Source: Amylibacter sp. (GTDB taxonomy: Bacteria > Pseudomonadota > Alphaproteobacteria > Rhodobacterales > Rhodobacteraceae). Taken from it: 64,000 bases of DNA. Both the position numbers and the translations under genes were made by a program. Within the stretch, counting starts at the first letter, position 1, and every line of letters starts with the position of its first letter. The notes below the pieces were generated by a model. That model saw only the letters and a list, made by a program, of their open reading frames with translations, was not told the origin of the DNA and made no database searches. The stretch is from assembly GCA_021775355.1 (NCBI GenBank), contig JAJFHZ010000034.1, positions 62,001 through 126,000 on the forward strand. The letters run 5' to 3'. Positions 1 to 9,976 of the stretch are shown one piece after another.

Positions 1-125
1 TACAGATATCGGTTTTGATGATCGGTTCCGGAATATGTGGAACTATTACCTAACATCCTGTGCGTCAGGATTTGAATATGGCACGACTAATGTCGCGCAA
101 GTTACAATGCGAAGGAATTGATTTC

Positions 126-566
126 ATGTTAACCGCAGCCAAACTTATCGGCGCTTTAATACTTGCTTTGACGGCTCTTTATTCAACGCATTTGTTTATA
201 AGTGCAAATACCACGCCATATCTGCGCGATGAAATCTATTACATGAATACGATGCTAGGTTTTCTGGTCGGGTGGCGGTCAATCGGATTTGATCCGGGCT
301 TTGGGGGAATGTGGTCTATCGTATCAGGTATACGCGCTTGTGTTCTATTGGTGTTTATATCGGCTATTACTTTCGGTGCTTGGACCGTTGCCATTAAGCT
401 CGAGAAATTTTTTATCCGGGAATTCGGTGATGTACTGGTGCAATGGTATGATGCGACATTAGGCTATTTTAGCTTGATATCGGACCCTAATATACTTTTG
501 GTACTGCTTATAGGCGGGTGCCTTAGCGGTATCGGGGCAGGGCTTGCAAATCGCTATTGGACATAA
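126..566 (+). CDS. TrgA-family membrane protein
   Basis: Predicted 146-residue integral membrane protein with about four hydrophobic segments (roughly residues 5-22, 42-55, 70-92, 125-142). The opening MLTAAKLIGALIL, the central GFLVGWRSIG and the closing GGCLSGIGAGLANRYW match my memory of the TrgA family, annotated in Rhodobacterales for tellurite resistance; true function is poorly defined. The reading frame is open further upstream (to 60), but the ATG at 126 is preceded by an AAGGAATT-type ribosome site and gives the usual family N-terminus. It sits alone ahead of the cysteine synthase gene, an association familiar for trgA/trgB-cysK loci. Confidence 0.7.
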   Translation: MLTAAKLIGALILALTALYSTHLFISANTTPYLRDEIYYMNTMLGFLVGWRSIGFDPGFGGMWSIVSGIRACVLLVFISAITFGAWTVAIKLEKFFIREFGDVLVQWYDATLGYFSLISDPNILLVLLIGGCLSGIGAGLANRYWT

Positions 567-659
567 ATGTGATTGTCTAACTCTATGGTAACAGTTTTCG
601 GTGTTGAAGCTGCAAGATATGCGGCGTATCAGTAATAAACCTTATGAATTGGACTTATT

Positions 660-1694
660 ATGAACGTTTACCCTGACCTTCCCAACGCTGTTGGCCACAC
701 CCCCCTTATCCGTTTGCGCAAAGCCTCTGAAATTACGGGTTGCGATATTTACGGTAAAGCGGAATTCATGAATCCCGGTCAGTCGGTTAAGGACCGTGCG
801 GCCCTTGGTATTATTCAGGACGCAATAAAGTCAGGGCGTCTTCAGCCGGGCGGAACAATTGTGGAAGGTACGGCGGGAAATACCGGCATTGGTCTGGCGC
901 TTGTCGGGGCCTCTATGGGGTTTAAAACAGTTATTGTTATTCCTGAAACGCAAAGTCAGGAAAAAAAGGACATGATCCGCCTTGCAGGCGCGGAACTGGT
1001 CGAGGTGCCAGCAAAACCTTATAAGGATATTAACAACTACATCAAATATTCAGAACGTTTGGCGGCCAAGTTGGCCCAAACCGAACCGAACGGGGCTATC
1101 TGGGCAAACCAGTTTGACAATGTCGCCAACCGTGATGTGCATGTGATCAGCACGGCACCAGAGATTTGGAAACAGACAGGTGGTAAAATAGACGGCTTCG
1201 TCAGCGCTGTGGGAACAGGTGGAACGTTGGCGGGTGTTGCGTTGGGCTTACGTGAAAAATCCAAGGACATTAAAATCGGACTGGCCGACCCTGACGGAGC
1301 AGCTTTGTATAATTACTACGCCAATGGTGAGCTGAAATCGTCCGGTGACAGCATTACAGAGGGGATAGGGCAGGGTCGTATTACCGCCAATCTGGAAGGC
1401 ATGACTGTTGATATGCCATACAATATTCCGGATGCCGAAGCTCTGCCGATCATTTTCGATCTTTTACGCGATGAAGGCATTTGCATGGGCGGTTCCACCG
1501 GTATTAACATTGCGGGCGCCATTCGCATGGCCAAAGACATGGGGCCGGGGCACACCATCGTAACTATTTTGGCTGATTACGGTAATCGTTATCAATCTAA
1601 AATATTCAATCCAAAATTCCTGAAGGCGATGAACCTACCCGTACCGGAATGGCTGGACGGTGCAGGGCCCGATATTCCATCGGTTTTTGAATAG
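660..1694 (+). CDS. cysK: cysteine synthase A (O-acetylserine sulfhydrylase)
   Basis: PLP enzyme making cysteine from O-acetylserine and sulfide, 344 residues, cytosolic. Visible signatures: PLP lysine in GQSVKDRAA (K44), a substrate loop EGTAGNTGIGLA (TAGNTG instead of the common TSGNTG), the phosphate-binding GTGGTLAG, and GGSTGIN, which carries the serine near the PLP ring nitrogen. The C-terminal extension after LADYGNRYQSK is normal for the longer alphaproteobacterial version. Only a weak ribosome site is seen before the ATG. A cystathionine beta-synthase-like role cannot be excluded, but no CBS regulatory domain is present. Confidence 0.9.
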   Translation: MNVYPDLPNAVGHTPLIRLRKASEITGCDIYGKAEFMNPGQSVKDRAALGIIQDAIKSGRLQPGGTIVEGTAGNTGIGLALVGASMGFKTVIVIPETQSQEKKDMIRLAGAELVEVPAKPYKDINNYIKYSERLAAKLAQTEPNGAIWANQFDNVANRDVHVISTAPEIWKQTGGKIDGFVSAVGTGGTLAGVALGLREKSKDIKIGLADPDGAALYNYYANGELKSSGDSITEGIGQGRITANLEGMTVDMPYNIPDAEALPIIFDLLRDEGICMGGSTGINIAGAIRMAKDMGPGHTIVTILADYGNRYQSKIFNPKFLKAMNLPVPEWLDGAGPDIPSVFE

Positions 1695-1702
1695 AGATTC
1701 AT

Positions 1703-4072
1703 ATGAAACTGATTCTAAAGAGTTTTTTGGCTGCAATAGGGCTAGTATTGCTGCTCAACTTTGGTGCGTTTGCGCAAACTTCTGCCACTGATTTTAATAT
1801 CGAAAAATTCCGCGAACTGGCAACACGCGCCGAAGGTGTTGTCTCTAGCGGGCAGGCATCTACTGATGCCTTGGAAATACTGCGTTCTGATCTGGTTAAA
1901 TACCGCTCGCAAGCCCTGGGTGCACAAGAAGCGCGTGCGCGACGCGTAACCACGGTGCAAGAACAGATTGCTGCCCTTGGCGTGGCACCGGACAATGATG
2001 CCCAGGAAGTAGATTTGGTCGCAGACAGGCGTGCTGAATTAAACGGGCAATTGGCCGAGGCCCGCGCACCCCTGATCGTGGCACAAGAAGCCTTTGGGCG
2101 GGCCAGCGGTTTAATCACAGAGATTGACAAGATTATCCGGGACCGCAACAGAATGGCATTGCTGGAATTGAACAGATCCCCCCTTAATCCGGCACTTTTG
2201 ACGGAAGCTGCTTCTGCGCTGATCAAACAAATTCAGGCTATTGGCAATGAGATACGCACCGAATGGGCAAGTGATCTGTCAAAGCGGGTGCGAAAGCAAA
2301 ACGGACCGGTTTTGCTGATGCTTATTATCGTCGGGTTGATATTAACGTGGCCTGTGACCCGTTGGGCCGGGAACCGTCTGAAAGACGAGCGCGATAAAAC
2401 GCAAACACAACTGGGTAATGTCAAACGTCTTCTGGCATCAATTGCCGTATTTGTCTTACCAATGACAGGTCTTCTTTTGATTTTTGCCGCGGTTTATATC
2501 GCAGATATTTTCGCGCTTCGTGGTGATATGTTCATGAATGCAATCCCTTCGGCAGGCTTATCGTTGTTTGGTGCAAATTGGCTGGCACGTAATTTGCCGC
2601 GAGGTAAGGCGATCAATGGTGATAATGCAGATGAGATAGCTAAATTGGCCTTTAAGGCGCGACGCCTGATTTGGGCTATGGGAACAATTATTGCGGTTGG
2701 GTATTTGATCTATGGTTTGAAAGACGGGGCAAACTGGTCAGTTGACATAATATCTACGATCCTTTTCCCTTTGATTGTATTGCTGGGCTATTGTTTGTTT
2801 CAGGTCGGGCGGTTGATCAGTGTCTATCGCACATTATTGCACGTTGATGTTGATATCGTAAGTATACCTGAACGTATTGCGACGATTTTCACATGGGCCT
2901 GTTATTTAACGGGACTAGGTGGGCCGCTACTTGCGGCGTTCGGTTATACAAATGCAGGCGAAATGCTGGTTTTTTCAATGTCTCTGACTTTGGCATTATC
3001 TGTTGCGGTTTACCTTATCTACTGCCTGTTTGTACGCTTTGTCAGCTCGCCGGTTACGTTGGAAGTAGATCAAACAACGGGACGCCCATCGGGTGGTCTG
3101 ATGAAAGTGGCACTTGCCTTTACTTTGATCTGCCTAGCGATCCCTGTTTATGCACTTATCTGGGGCGCACGTGTCGCTGACATTAGCGGTTTATGGTTCA
3201 CTTTGAACGAAGGTGTGGCCCTTGGGGATACACGGATTTCAATATCTGATTTTCTGATTTTTATCCTGATATTCTTTATTGGTTACACGGTTACCAAGCT
3301 GCTGCAATCGGCCCTGCGCACAACTGTCTTGCCAAATACGCGCATTGAAAGCGGTGCGCAAAACGCCCTTGTCACGGGTTTTGGTTATATCGGTATATTT
3401 CTGGCCGCCCTTGTTGCGATAACCACTACGGGGTTGGATTTATCCAGCCTTGCAATTGTTGCGGGCGCCTTGTCGGTCGGTATAGGGTTTGGCCTGCAGG
3501 CGATTGTGTCGAACTTTGTATCCGGAATTATCCTGTTGATTGAACGTCCAGTCAAAATCGGTGACTGGGTTGAAATCGGGGCTTATTCGGGATCGGTTCG
3601 CAATGTTTCCGTACGATCTACAAGCGTTGAAACTTTTGACGGGGCCACAGTTATTATCCCAAACGCTGATTTAATTGCGGGTACGGTGACAAACTGGACG
3701 CATGGCAACATGCGCGGGCGGGTCAAAGTGCCGGTGGGCGTGGCTTATGGTACGGATCCCGAGTTGGTTAAGCAGGTCTTATTGTCAATCGCCGATGATC
3801 ATCCAATGGTATTGAAACTTCCTGCCCCCAAAGTGGTGTTCATGGGCTTTGGTGCGGATTCGATGGATTTCCAGCTGCGCGGCATTTTACGTGATGTAAA
3901 CTACGTTTTAGGCACCGCGTCTGATATGAACTTTGAAATCGTGAAACGCTTTGAAGAAAACAATATCGTCATTCCGTTCGCACAACGTGAAGTGACCATC
4001 AAAAATGCACAGGACTTTTTACCCCAAACGAAGAAACCTGTAAGGAAATCACCCCCCAAGGCCAAAACATGA
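1703..4072 (+). CDS. MscS-family mechanosensitive channel with N-terminal periplasmic domain
   Basis: 789-residue inner-membrane channel. A signal peptide (residues 1-24, cleavage near FAQ) leads into an alpha-helical periplasmic region (about 30-190, the type labelled DUF3772 in proteobacterial MscS proteins), then a series of membrane helices (about 200-600). The MscS pore helix and beta domain follow: LSSLAIVAGALSVGIGFGLQAIVSNFVSGIILLIER is the classic glycine/alanine-rich TM3 region (split here only as motif AGALSVGIGFGLQ), followed by PVKIGDWVEIG and TVIIPNADLI. Likely protects against osmotic downshock. It ends 4 bp inside the next gene (ATGA overlap), so the two are probably translationally coupled. 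Confidence 0.88.
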   Translation: MKLILKSFLAAIGLVLLLNFGAFAQTSATDFNIEKFRELATRAEGVVSSGQASTDALEILRSDLVKYRSQALGAQEARARRVTTVQEQIAALGVAPDNDAQEVDLVADRRAELNGQLAEARAPLIVAQEAFGRASGLITEIDKIIRDRNRMALLELNRSPLNPALLTEAASALIKQIQAIGNEIRTEWASDLSKRVRKQNGPVLLMLIIVGLILTWPVTRWAGNRLKDERDKTQTQLGNVKRLLASIAVFVLPMTGLLLIFAAVYIADIFALRGDMFMNAIPSAGLSLFGANWLARNLPRGKAINGDNADEIAKLAFKARRLIWAMGTIIAVGYLIYGLKDGANWSVDIISTILFPLIVLLGYCLFQVGRLISVYRTLLHVDVDIVSIPERIATIFTWACYLTGLGGPLLAAFGYTNAGEMLVFSMSLTLALSVAVYLIYCLFVRFVSSPVTLEVDQTTGRPSGGLMKVALAFTLICLAIPVYALIWGARVADISGLWFTLNEGVALGDTRISISDFLIFILIFFIGYTVTKLLQSALRTTVLPNTRIESGAQNALVTGFGYIGIFLAALVAITTTGLDLSSLAIVAGALSVGIGFGLQAIVSNFVSGIILLIERPVKIGDWVEIGAYSGSVRNVSVRSTSVETFDGATVIIPNADLIAGTVTNWTHGNMRGRVKVPVGVAYGTDPELVKQVLLSIADDHPMVLKLPAPKVVFMGFGADSMDFQLRGILRDVNYVLGTASDMNFEIVKRFEENNIVIPFAQREVTIKNAQDFLPQTKKPVRKSPPKAKT

Positions 4073-4791
4073 CCCGACTTTTGTTTCGTGATGATGCTTA
4101 TACAAAAACCGATAATGCGCAGATTGTGACAATCAACGATCTTGGCGGGATAATACTTGATCAATCCCTGTTTTATCCCACAGGCGGTGGGCAACCCGGC
4201 GATTGCGGTCATTTAATCTGTGATGGCCGCCATATTCCGATTGTCACAACCGTAAAAAACGGTGCCGATCAAGTGGTTCTGGTGCCTGCCGAAGGCGCGA
4301 TATTACCAGGCTCCGGCCAAATGGTTGAACAACATCTGGACTGGGATCAAAGATACAATCACATGCGCATTCATACTGCGCTGCACCTTTTATCCGTGGT
4401 TATTCCATTACCGGTCACAGGTGGTCAAATCTCTGCCGATAAGGGCCGTTTGGATTTTATGATGCCTGAAGTCATTGAAGATAAAGCGGCGGTGGAAGCC
4501 GTGTTAAATGACCTGATAGCACAAGATTTGGAGATTTCAGAAAGCTGGATTACAGACGCTGAACTTGCCGCCAACCCAAATCTGGTAAAAACCATGTCGG
4601 TAAAGCCGCCGATGGGCGCGGGGCATGTACGCCTGATCCGCATTGGAACGGAAGGCACACAGATCGATTTGCAACCTTGTGGCGGCACCCATGTCAAACG
4701 CACATCCGAAATTGGAAAGATGCGGCTGGGTAAAATACAAAATAAGGGCAAACAGAACCGCCGTGTGAATATTCACTTCGCAGAAATATAA
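4069..4791 (+). CDS. alanyl-tRNA editing protein, AlaX type
   Basis: 240-residue free-standing editing domain that hydrolyses Ser- or Gly-mischarged tRNA-Ala. The zinc ligands are visible: the HTALH pair (HxxxH) in RIHTALHLLSV near residue 104 and the CGGTHV motif near residue 204 (QPCGGTHVKRTSEIG). The N-terminal FYPTGGGQPGD is also characteristic of AlaRS/AlaX editing domains. There is no aminoacylation domain, so this is not alanyl-tRNA synthetase. Start overlaps the stop of the MscS gene by four bases. Confidence 0.88.
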   Translation: MTRLLFRDDAYTKTDNAQIVTINDLGGIILDQSLFYPTGGGQPGDCGHLICDGRHIPIVTTVKNGADQVVLVPAEGAILPGSGQMVEQHLDWDQRYNHMRIHTALHLLSVVIPLPVTGGQISADKGRLDFMMPEVIEDKAAVEAVLNDLIAQDLEISESWITDAELAANPNLVKTMSVKPPMGAGHVRLIRIGTEGTQIDLQPCGGTHVKRTSEIGKMRLGKIQNKGKQNRRVNIHFAEI

Positions 4792-4843
4792 CCTGCTTTT
4801 CCGCTTGCTTGCCCAATTTCCATTGTGTAAACGAGCCGTTATT

Positions 4844-4933
4844 GGACAGGTGGCCGAGTGGTCGAAGGCGCACGCCTGGAAAGTGTGTAGGCGGGTGACC
4901 GTCTCCAGGGTTCGAATCCCTGTCTGTCCGCCA
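4844..4933 (+). tRNA. tRNA-Ser (anticodon GGA)
   Basis: A complete class II tRNA of 90 nt. The acceptor stem GGACAGG pairs with TCTGTCC (one G-U), the T arm is CAGGG-TTCGAAT-CCCTG, a long variable arm follows the anticodon arm, and CCA is encoded. The anticodon loop contains GGA between CT and AA, giving serine UCC/UCU decoding. A broken tyrosine integrase begins about 150 bp downstream, so the 3' end of this tRNA was probably an attachment site. Confidence 0.93.
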
Positions 4934-5084
4934 CAATACCTTATTACACAATACCGTTGAATTGCTTTGAGTGGCTTTTTAACCATATTTTATTGGCTAT
5001 ATAGTCTCTTTATCTTTCTTTTGCCTTTCTTTCGACTATGCTTATATATTTTCATTCTGCGGTATGGAATGTGGTATGAATGAA

Positions 5085-6285
5085 ATGACTTACTTATCAG
5101 GAAAGCTTACAAAGAAGTTGGTTGAGAACCTTGGCGCAGGACGGCATGGTGATGGTAACGGGCTTTGATCCGTCAGGGGCGCGGCGTTGGGTTGTGCGTG
5201 TTGTGGTTAAAGGTCAGAAGAATAAGAAGGGTGCGCCGCTTAGAACAGACTTTGGCTTGGGTGGCGCAGATGTTGTTACTTTAAATCAAGCACGTGATAG
5301 AGCCTTGGAATACCGCCGTATGGCAAAGCAGGGTTTGAACCCGCGCTTTAATGCAAAACAAGAACCCCACACCTTTGAAGAAGTTGCCCAACAGGTGCAT
5401 ATAGACCGCTTGCCAACCTGAAAAAATGCCAAGCACGGGCAGCAATGGATTAATACGCTTAGGGATTATGTTTTACCCAAAATTGGTCGTATGCCAGTGG
5501 ATAGTATCGGTCAGCCGGAAGCCTTGATGTGTCTGTCTCCGATTTGGACGGAAAAGCACGAAACGGCCAGACGACTAGCTCAATGTATCAAGACGGTTTT
5601 GGATGTGGCAAAGTCAAAAGGCTTTCGTTCGGGTGAAAACCCCATCACCGAAATCAAAGACGCAAAGGTTCTCCCAAAGGTCACGGCAAAGCCTAAACAT
5701 CACAAGGCGATGAAGTGGCAGGATGTACCTGCCTTCTATGCTGAATTGAAAAACCGCAATGCAATGGCAGCGCGCGCTTTGATGTTTACCTGCCTGACGG
5801 GATCACGCACATCCGAGGTGTTAGGGATACGTTGGGATGAGATTGATTTAGAGGCACGTTTGTGGACGTGTCCAGCTGAACGCATGAAGACCGGCGAAGT
5901 ACACCGTGTTCCTCTCACAGATGAAATGCTGGCGATCATAGAACCTTTACAAGCAATGGCGTCCGAATATGTCTTTGAAGGCCAGAAGCGGCACAGACCG
6001 CTTTCCAACATGTCGATGTTAATGTTGTTGCGCCGTATGAAGATCGAGGGCGTCACCGTACATGGGTTTAGGTCTACGTTCCGTGATTGGGCCTCAGAAG
6101 TTGCTAACGTGCCGCGTGAGGTTGCTGAGATGAGTTTGGCCCATAAAGTCGGGTCGGACGTTGAGCGGGCCTATGCGCGGTCTGACTTGCTGGATAAGCG
6201 AAGAGTATTGATGGAACGTTGGTCGGCGTTTGCGGCTGGTGATGTTGGGCAAGTGGTGAGGGTAGGTGATGAGAAGACTAAATAA
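5085..6285 (+). pseudogene. tRNA-Ser-associated tyrosine integrase, broken twice
   Basis: Remnant of a full-length (about 400 residue) phage/island integrase with an N-terminal arm-binding domain. The reading starts at an ATG at 5085 (or 5076): MTYLSGKLTKKLVENL then HGDGNGL. The frame is lost at about 5165, where a short deletion removes the expected bases, and resumes as DPSGARRWVVRV. A second lesion is an in-frame TGA at 5419-5421 standing where this family has tryptophan (LPT-stop-KNAKHGQQW). The catalytic half is intact: first Arg in TGSRTSEVLG, HGFRSTFRDW, and the SLAHKVG...VERAYARS histidine and tyrosine region. Inactive unless the lower part is made separately from 5491. Confidence 0.85.
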
Positions 6286-7260
6286 AGATTATAGTACTCG
6301 AAGATCAAAGCTAAATATAAATCACGAAATCGATTATGCAGCCTAACGTGAGATCGAAAAGGCGGGTCCCTTAAGAGTCGGGAATAGCGAACATGATAGC
6401 TATGTGCATATAGACATCTACCCATGTAAATACCTGTTAAAATCATGCACAGCTGACATAATCGAAGTCACACATTCTGTTGGCCACACGACACTAACAA
6501 CACAAATTGATAAGGAGGCCTTACTCAAGGCCAAAAGCCTTAACGGGTTTTACACTGACTTCATTGAACAACCGTTGGCATATTTTTCTTCTTCCCAGGA
6601 AAGACAGCAAATTGAAGGGCAAATTCAAGAACATTTAGGCTTTGCACCAATGGATTTGTATCACGAAATAATCCAGCGTGACGAGCTTCCAGAAAAATTC
6701 AATTTAGTGACGATTGCGAAAGTGATGTCTGGAAACCGCATGCTCTTTTTGTCCTTTTAGATTTACTTCATGATCAAAGAGAAATGCATGATGCGTATGA
6801 TAATATTGATGTTGCTAAACCGTTTGGAAATTATTTTGAGAGCGCAGAAGATTTTTCAAACTTTTTGAGTTTTGTATATGATTTGGGATTCTTGAGTGGC
6901 CGTTTGATAAGCGAGTATTTCATTCGCTATGAAATCCAGCCCCTTGTGGAAAAGGGGGAAGCGGCAGAAAAAGAGCAGGAAATACGTAGTTCATCTGGGG
7001 GTAGCGCCACCAAAGCCAAACCTGCAATACAAAAAGAACTGTGCAAGGAATTGATTAAGCAAGCGGTAGCTGAAAAAGGATTGGAGCAAGCGGGTTTTAT
7101 CCTGAAAACACGCGGGCATTGCCTTGGACCAGAAGGGAAGGGGCAATCCACACAATGGGCACTAACACATCTTCCTGTGGATGGGTGCAAAGCAACTGAT
7201 GATGTGGGAGGGGGGGTAGGTTATTTTCTGGGTGGGCAACGCCGGCGACCGCGTGGCTAA
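6269..7260 (+). pseudogene. unknown island gene, nonsense and frameshift mutations
   Basis: An ATG at 6269 overlaps the integrase 3' end and opens a frame (MRRLNKDYSTRRSKLNIN...) that is cut by TAA at 6344 and then continues in the same frame through VGNSEHDSYVHIDIYP to about 6730. There the coherent protein sequence switches to another frame (KPHALFVLLDLLHDQREM then HDAYDNIDVAKPFGNYF) and runs to 7260. Read through both lesions the product would be about 330 residues, mostly hydrophilic. The end (STQWALTHLPVDG) recalls helix-turn-helix proteins that accompany integrases in Rhodobacterales, so the tail may be a fusion to a second element gene. I do not recognise the main part. Pieces 6404-6760 and 6784-7260 are the open segments. 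Confidence 0.6.
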
Positions 7261-8482
7261 GCGTTCTTTACGCACGCGCTAAACTGGAGAAAAAAGCCCA
7301 ATCGAGATGAGATGGCGAATGCGCATATAAGTTCTATCGTACATCGCTTTACACGGGCCGTTGTGGCCAATGATAGATTAATTGGTTGCGCGCGCTCTGC
7401 TTTCAATCTGTTGCTCAGATTAATCTCACTCGGCGAATCTGCGTCTACAATTGACAAGAGCTTAACGTGTTTTGGTTTGGTAGGGGGGTGTCCCAAAGTT
7501 CGGAGAAATGGAATATGACAACAGGCGTTGGTAATCAGATTTTTACGCGTGAAGTTTTTAAGGGGGTGCGAGTAGCGATTGTATTAATCGCCCGTATTGG
7601 GCCCAGTGCTGCCTTTGGCTATATTATTACCTGGAGTATACAATTTGGCATTTGAAATGATGTGGCTTTAGATATCTTTCCATGCTCTGGACGCATTATC
7701 CACTGTGCACTTGCTTGCTTTGCCACAGTGTTCAATAGCAGCTTCTATCGCTAGCTTTGTAGACTTTATCCCTGCGACGTTCCGGCGAGCGCGCTGGACG
7801 GCTTGCGGAACGGTTCGAAAACATGGAGAAAGCAAATGAAATTCATCGCCGAATGCATAAGGCCACACTCGCCGCCCTAACAGTCGTGACGAACTTACAG
7901 AGCGCCTGCCCGAGACGGGCAACTCTGACCCAGTTATAAAAAGGTCTGCCCGCCTGTGGCGGTGTATGATACGGGATTTCAGGCACGAACGGCCGCAGAG
8001 GTGTGGCTGTTGCCTGATGTCTCTGCGATTATGGAAATGTTGAGTGATCATGCGGTTATGTGGGAGAAAGTGAGGATGTGTATGATCAGGGACAGATAAT
8101 ATGTTCACATGGAGGAGGCAGTTTTGCTCAAAGGCTAAAGTGTTATGTCCATCTGTTGAAACCACCACAGATTTACGACATTGGATGTCCTCAGAGGGCC
8201 GATAACTTCGGCGGAACCAGCCATTGAGGAAGTGAAGGTTGCCGTTAAAGCGGCGCATATGATAACTTCCACTGAATCAAGCGCCTGCGATAGCACTTTT
8301 GGTAATATGGACTGCTTTTTGGGTGAGGCAGGAGAGGACCATGTTGCGACATCAGGGATTAGGCAGCCGTGTTTGGCCAATGGACCCAACTTTCAGCTTA
8401 GCGCGCCCTGCTTTCACTTGTGTAAGTGCTGCGAAACCAAAGAATGCGGTGGTCAAGCTTTGGTGGCAACGAATAATAAATA
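7261..8482. other. gene-poor degenerate region of the tRNA-Ser island
   Basis: No intact gene can be supported over 1.2 kb. Plus-strand coding-like fragments occur at about 7785-8100 in alternating frames: AERFENMEKANEIHRRMHK, then NSRDELTERLPETGNSDPVIK, then GFQARTAAEVWLLPDVSAI, each interrupted by frameshifts. A long minus-strand open frame over the same bases (7668-8258) has unlikely composition and is treated as a shadow. I see no repeat of the tRNA-Ser 3' end here, so the distal attachment site is not located. Confidence 0.5.
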
Positions 8483-9187
8483 TCATGCCCCGAGATAGGT
8501 TTCCTGGATCTTTGTGTCATGCCGCAGATCCTCGGCCAGACCGCTGAAAGCGACTTTTCCGATTTCCATTACATAGGCGTGCTTGGCCAGACGCAGCGCC
8601 ATGCGGGCGTTTTGTTCAACCAGCATGATGGTGCGACCCTTAGCGTGCAGTTCCTTGATAATCTTGGCAATTTCCTGCGTCATAATCGGTGACAATCCCA
8701 ACGAGGGCTCGTCCAGTAGCAGCAGTTTTGGCCCGGACATTAGGGCGCGCGCCATAGCGACCATTTGTTGCTGACCACCGCTCATGGTCCCGGCGAGTTG
8801 TTTGCGGCGTTCAAGCAGGATGGGAAAATGTTCGTAAATCTCGTCAAGATCGGCTTTCATCTTGGCCGTATCCTTACGCAGATAGGCCCCCATTTCCAGA
8901 TTTTCCAGGACCGTCATCTGCGGAAATACCCTCCGTCCTTCGGGCACCATGGCGATGCCGCGGGCGTTGATTTCCTCGGGCATCAGTTGATCAATTTGTT
9001 CACCTTCGAAATCTATTCTTCCTGAAGTGGGATGATGCAGCCCGGAAATGGCCCTGAGCGTTGTAGTCTTGCCTGCACCGTTTGAACCGATCAGTGTGAC
9101 AATTTCGTTTTCTTCGATTTCGATGGTGATGCCTTTCACCGCAGCAACAGTGCCATAATGGGCAACCATATTATCCAGTTTCAGCAT
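8483..9187 (-). CDS. livF: branched-chain amino acid-type ABC transporter ATPase (LivF)
   Basis: 234-residue cytoplasmic ATPase of a HAAT/Liv-type importer. Walker A GSNGAGKTT (about residue 34), signature MSGGQQQMVAMARAL (about 137), Walker B LLLLDEPSLGLSP and the H-loop region IMLVEQNA are all present. Last gene of the five-gene minus-strand operon. LivF-type length and the LSPIMTQEI sequence distinguish it from the LivG paralogue next door. The transported substrate cannot be read from this subunit. Confidence 0.9.
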   Translation of the reverse strand: MLKLDNMVAHYGTVAAVKGITIEIEENEIVTLIGSNGAGKTTTLRAISGLHHPTSGRIDFEGEQIDQLMPEEINARGIAMVPEGRRVFPQMTVLENLEMGAYLRKDTAKMKADLDEIYEHFPILLERRKQLAGTMSGGQQQMVAMARALMSGPKLLLLDEPSLGLSPIMTQEIAKIIKELHAKGRTIMLVEQNARMALRLAKHAYVMEIGKVAFSGLAEDLRHDTKIQETYLGA

Positions 9188-9211
9188 GGCTCGTAGCCCC
9201 GTTCTTTTTGT

Positions 9212-9976
9212 CTAAAGATCATAATCGTCCGACCCAAGATAGGCCTCGATGACTCGCTTGTCGTTGGCAACCTCTTCGGGGTTGCCTTCCATAAGTAACT
9301 TGCCAAAATTGATGACCGAGATGTATTCGCAGGTTTCCATAACAGTGCGCATGTCATGTTCAACCAGCACAACCGTGATCTTCCACTCATCCCGAAGACG
9401 CCGGAAATGATCGGTGACCATTTTGGTCTCGGTCGGGTTAAGTCCTGCGACCGGCTCATCAAGCATGATCAGTTTCGGTTCAACCGCCAGCGCATTGGCA
9501 ATGCCGAGGATGCGTTGATGGCCGTGGCTGAGGTTTTCCGCCAATTCATCTTGGTGGTCAGATAACTCCATGAAGTGGATGATTTCCTTGGCGCGCTCAC
9601 GGTGTTCTTCCTCTTCCTGATTTCGTCCGAAAATCGTCTGGAAGACGTTATTTTTGACTTGGCTGTGTCGTGCCAGAACCACGTTTTCTAGAACGCTGTA
9701 GGTCGGAAACATAGCGTTGCGTTGAAATGTGCGCACCAAGCCTGCTAGAGCGATATGACTGGGCCGTTTGCCGCTGACCACCTGACCGTTAAAGGTGATC
9801 GTTCCCGATGTTACAGATAATGCACCACTGATCAGGTTGAAAAGCGTAGTTTTACCAGCACCATTAGGGCCGATAACACCGCGGATTTCACTATCAGAGA
9901 TGCTAAGGTTGACGCCATTGACTGCCGCCAATCCACCAAAACGTTTTACAAGATCCTTTATCTCAAGAAGCGACAT
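9212..9976 (-). CDS. livG: branched-chain amino acid-type ABC transporter ATPase (LivG)
   Basis: 254-residue ATPase partner of LivF. Walker A GPNGAGKTTLFN, a LivG-type insertion after the Q-loop (ARHSQVKNN...), signature ENLSHGHQRILGIANAL (SHGHQ, a normal LivG variant of LSGGQ) and Walker B KLIMLDEPVAGLNP. The open frame extends upstream to 10039, but the ATG at 9976 has AGGAG six bases before it and yields the typical MSLLEIKDLVKRFGG start. It overlaps the end of livM by 14 bp. Confidence 0.88.
   Translation of the reverse strand: MSLLEIKDLVKRFGGLAAVNGVNLSISDSEIRGVIGPNGAGKTTLFNLISGALSVTSGTITFNGQVVSGKRPSHIALAGLVRTFQRNAMFPTYSVLENVVLARHSQVKNNVFQTIFGRNQEEEEHRERAKEIIHFMELSDHQDELAENLSHGHQRILGIANALAVEPKLIMLDEPVAGLNPTETKMVTDHFRRLRDEWKITVVLVEHDMRTVMETCEYISVINFGKLLMEGNPEEVANDKRVIEAYLGSDDYDL

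Noticed and set aside
4537..4986. 149-codon minus-strand open frame across alaX and the tRNA
   Set aside because: Overlaps the tRNA-Ser gene and the well-supported AlaX C-terminus; a shadow frame.
7668..8258. 196-codon minus-strand open frame
   Set aside because: Arg/His/Ser-rich improbable composition and antisense to coherent plus-strand fragments; no motif.
6286..8482. Distal attachment site (repeat of the tRNA-Ser 3' end)
   Set aside because: No matching stretch found by eye up to the ABC transporter; GTCTGCCCGCC at 7953 is too different.
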